A stretch of DNA of 64,000 nt from an uncultured SAR116 cluster alpha proteobacterium (GTDB taxonomy: Bacteria > Pseudomonadota > Alphaproteobacteria > Puniceispirillales > GCA-002684695), in NCBI GenBank assembly GCA_902612965.1, contig CACMFN010000001.1, positions 192,001 through 256,000 of the forward strand, given 5' to 3'. Each line of letters begins with the position of its first letter. Positions within the stretch are counted from its first letter, which is position 1. Under the pieces are notes generated by a model. It did not search any database and had not been told where the DNA came from. It worked only from the letters and a program-made list of their open reading frames with translations. Made by a program: the position numbers and the translations under genes. Shown here piece by piece: positions 61,892 through 64,000 of the stretch.

Positions 61892-63650
61892 ATAATTCCT
61901 TAGCAAAACTTATTAGAGTTTCTGTAGCGCTATCATTATTTAAACGAAAATCTTGAACTTCTTTTTCAAAATCTTTATCTGAGAATAGTTTTTTACCTTC
62001 TTGGAACCAGTCAAGATTTGAAAATTCATGTTCTTCATCACGGCAAATCTTTGTTGTTAAAAGCCAAGATTTAAAATCAATTTCTTCTAGATTATTAATT
62101 TGCTCCAAGCACCCCTCTTTATCTCTTGCCATGTAATAACCAAAAATAACAGCTGCATGTCTAGGATCAGCATTTGTTTTGCCTTGAGCCACGGGATCAA
62201 TTTCAAGTGCAAGCTTTACGGCATCTAAACCTTCATCGACTTTGCCTGTCCTAAGGCAGACTTCACCATAAACAGATAAAACTCTAGGGTCATTAGGAAC
62301 TTGTTCATAGCATATTTTAGAATGTCTCTGTGCGGCTCGGAAGTCTTTCATTGCGAGAGAAACTTCTGACATAAGACGATGAACCTCAAAATCATTTTCA
62401 TTAAGTTCACGTGCTTTCTTCAAATTATCTTCTGCTTGTTTCCAAACTGTATTAAAATCCTCTTCAAGGTATCCTCTAAATAAACCTTGGCCTAAGGCGC
62501 AAGCTTTCCAAGCATAGGCCTGGCCATTTTTCTCGTCAGCTTTAATTGCATCATCAAATGTAGTTAGTGCATTGAGCAATGCATCTTTTTGAACCTTATG
62601 GTGAAGAGCTTTACCCTTTAATAATAATTCATATGATGAGAGTTTGTCCGTTGGTTTCCTCTGTGCTCGTTCTAAGCTAGATAATTCAATTTCACCAAGT
62701 AATGTAAATGATATTTTTCTTACAATTTCATCTTGAATTTCAAAAATGTCCTCTAGTATTTTATCATATTTATTACTCCAAACAGTATTTCCTTCTTTAA
62801 TATCAGATAATTCAATTGAAATTCGAACTCTCTTACCAGATGATCTGATATTTCCGGTTACGACATAATCAACTGCAAAGTTTTCACAAAATTTATCAAG
62901 TTCCTCATCGCTATCTCTAAAATCAAAGCAAGTCTGTCTTGAGACAATCTCTAATTCTCGTATCCTTGAAAACTCGGTTATTAAATCTTCAACAATACCA
63001 TCGACTAAAAAACCACTATCTTCATCATTGTTCATATTTGAAAATGGCATCACAGCAAGTTTGGGTTTATAGCTTTCTTTTTTTATTTTTTCTGCATATT
63101 TCTCACCATCAGTTTTTTCAATTTTGGTTCCTGTTGGAGAGATGCCAAATGTTTGAAAGTCATCAGAAATATTTTTTAGTGCTTTTGTTCCTGCATCTTC
63201 TATAACACCCTCAATTTTATTGTTTACTTGGTCTTTTACAGCTGATGAAAGTAATATTTGTTCAGGGGCACAGGCAGCCTCAAGTCTTGCTGCAATGTTA
63301 ACACCGGAACCATATATATTATCCCCTTCTATAATAACATCATCCATATGGATCCCAACACGCCAAACCAATTGTGATTCTTTGTCAGTGTTTTTATTTC
63401 TTTCACTGATTGCCTTTTGGAAGTTTGTTGCTGCATTAACACATGAAACAGGACTTGGAAAATCTGCAATTACTGAATCTCCGGCTGTGTAAAATATTTT
63501 GCCACCAAATTCTTCAATGTAGGGATCAATTATAGATCTACAAGCCTTTAAATTATCAAGTGTTTTTTCTTCATCCTTTTCCATATGACCACTAAAACCA
63601 ACACAATCAGTTGCAAGTATTGATGTTAATTTTCTATTTACAGTGCTCAT
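61884..63650 (-). CDS. Class III adenylate/guanylate cyclase with TolB-like and TPR regions
   Basis: A 588-residue protein. Residues about 5-180 form a class III cyclase catalytic domain with metal-binding Asp residues in L-A-T-D-C-V-G-F and T-A-G-D-S-V-I-A-D-F and N-I-A-A-R-L near 125. Residues about 197-320 resemble the TolB/FlgO N-domain that occurs in this architecture (L-A-V-M-P-F, G-I-V-E-D-L), and residues 345-560 hold TPR-like helices. This domain order is common in alphaproteobacterial signalling proteins. No membrane segment is seen. It is a single gene beside a P450. Confidence 0.92.
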   Translation of the reverse strand: MSTVNRKLTSILATDCVGFSGHMEKDEEKTLDNLKACRSIIDPYIEEFGGKIFYTAGDSVIADFPSPVSCVNAATNFQKAISERNKNTDKESQLVWRVGIHMDDVIIEGDNIYGSGVNIAARLEAACAPEQILLSSAVKDQVNNKIEGVIEDAGTKALKNISDDFQTFGISPTGTKIEKTDGEKYAEKIKKESYKPKLAVMPFSNMNNDEDSGFLVDGIVEDLITEFSRIRELEIVSRQTCFDFRDSDEELDKFCENFAVDYVVTGNIRSSGKRVRISIELSDIKEGNTVWSNKYDKILEDIFEIQDEIVRKISFTLLGEIELSSLERAQRKPTDKLSSYELLLKGKALHHKVQKDALLNALTTFDDAIKADEKNGQAYAWKACALGQGLFRGYLEEDFNTVWKQAEDNLKKARELNENDFEVHRLMSEVSLAMKDFRAAQRHSKICYEQVPNDPRVLSVYGEVCLRTGKVDEGLDAVKLALEIDPVAQGKTNADPRHAAVIFGYYMARDKEGCLEQINNLEEIDFKSWLLTTKICRDEEHEFSNLDWFQEGKKLFSDKDFEKEVQDFRLNNDSATETLISFAKELFS

Positions 63651-63730
63651 AAAATTGTCCCCCTAATATATAAATTAAATATAATTTTTAATATTTAAAT
63701 ACACAATATTAAAAATCATATCCTTAGTAT

Positions 63731-64000
63731 TTAATATATACAATTTACTATTAAAGGCCCTCTAAAAGCCCAACCAGTAAATTTAACTTCACTGTAATTT
63801 TGGTTTAATTTTATTTTCGGAAAACATTTAAATAGAAGTGGAAGTGCTACTTCTCCAATCAAGCATCTTGAAATCCACGCCCCTGCACAAAAATGAGGAC
63901 CTGCACCAAAAGCTAATGATGCACTTAATTTCCTTGTAATGTTAAATACTTCTGGATTATCAAAAACATCTTCGTCCCTGTTACCTGAACCAAACATAAA
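63731..64000 (-). CDS. Cytochrome P450, copy 3, C-terminal part (5' end outside window)
   Basis: About 90 codons of a P450, open through the right edge because the codon before the visible Met is Phe with no stop. The heme loop is intact: F-G-A-G-P-H-F-C-A-G, preceded by the G-S-G-N-R-D-E segment of the meander. The terminal part is F-T-G-W-A-F-R-G-P. It differs from the other two P450s in the window. It lies 80 bases upstream of the cyclase gene on the same strand. Confidence 0.9.
   Translation of the reverse strand, partial: FMFGSGNRDEDVFDNPEVFNITRKLSASLAFGAGPHFCAGAWISRCLIGEVALPLLFKCFPKIKLNQNYSEVKFTGWAFRGPLIVNCIY

Noticed and set aside
1-64000. CRISPR arrays, tRNA or rRNA genes, insertion sequences, prophage genes
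   Set aside because: No regularly spaced repeats, cloverleaf-like segments, transposase or integrase motifs were found on either strand.

Overview
This 64 kb window looks like chromosome from a low-GC (about 30-33 % G+C by eye), gene-dense marine bacterium. It is most likely a streamlined alphaproteobacterium; this is inferred from the mix of TRAP, TAXI-TRAP and tripartite tricarboxylate transporters, a DddQ-type DMSP-lyase-like cupin and a class III cyclase/TolB/TPR protein, not from a marker gene. The standard bacterial code fits. Genes are tightly packed, no gap exceeds 170 bases, and I see no tRNA, rRNA, insertion sequence, CRISPR or phage gene. Nearly every gene is catabolic, a transporter or a regulator, so the window reads as a catabolic island centred on aromatic compounds and amines.

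Region 1 (1-24.5 kb). An alpha/beta hydrolase tail, an acyl-CoA-dehydrogenase-like flavoprotein and an acyl-CoA ligase come first. A leftward class II aldolase and DctPQM TRAP unit follows. A rightward operon then carries two VOC extradiol dioxygenases, a fumarylacetoacetase-family hydrolase, a two-subunit molybdenum enzyme of the pyrogallol-phloroglucinol transhydroxylase type, a class V aminotransferase-fold enzyme, 4-hydroxybenzoate 3-monooxygenase (PobA) and a MetE-core methyltransferase. Convergent to it is a leftward set: a bifunctional hydroxyacyl-CoA dehydrogenase/hydratase, a DmdB-like acyl-CoA ligase, RidA, a methyltransferase and a DddQ-like cupin, followed upstream by an IclR regulator.

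Region 2 (24.5-28.4 kb). A rightward operon divergent from iclR encodes a cyclase-family hydrolase, a cupin, an SDR, a 3-hydroxyacyl-CoA dehydrogenase and an intradiol (hydroxyquinol-type) dioxygenase. The same 19-bp palindrome, TGTATCA-N5-TGATACA, lies before this operon and between the aldolase/TRAP and extradiol/transhydroxylase operons. The IclR protein therefore probably ties together uptake, hydroxylation and ring cleavage.

Region 3 (28.4-42.9 kb). A long leftward operon holds two glutamine-synthetase-like ligases, a class I glutamine amidotransferase-like hydrolase, a P450, a TctCAB transporter and a sulfatase/phosphonate-monoester hydrolase. Nearby are a GMC oxidoreductase and a class III aminotransferase/aldehyde dehydrogenase/ATC-hydrolase-like operon. 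Together they resemble a gamma-glutamylation route for amine breakdown with a P450 as the oxidant.

Region 4 (43-50.7 kb). A rightward operon carries a second MetE-core enzyme, an SDR, HpaF, HpaE, HpaD, HpaG, HpaH and a second class V aminotransferase-fold enzyme. This is the homoprotocatechuate meta-cleavage pathway without HpaI or HpaBC.

Region 5 (50.7-64 kb). A P450, an aldehyde dehydrogenase, a TAXI-TRAP transporter with an FAD-linked 2-hydroxyacid dehydrogenase, a ThDP enzyme, a UPF0261 protein, a DMT exporter, a cyclase/TolB/TPR protein and the end of a third P450.
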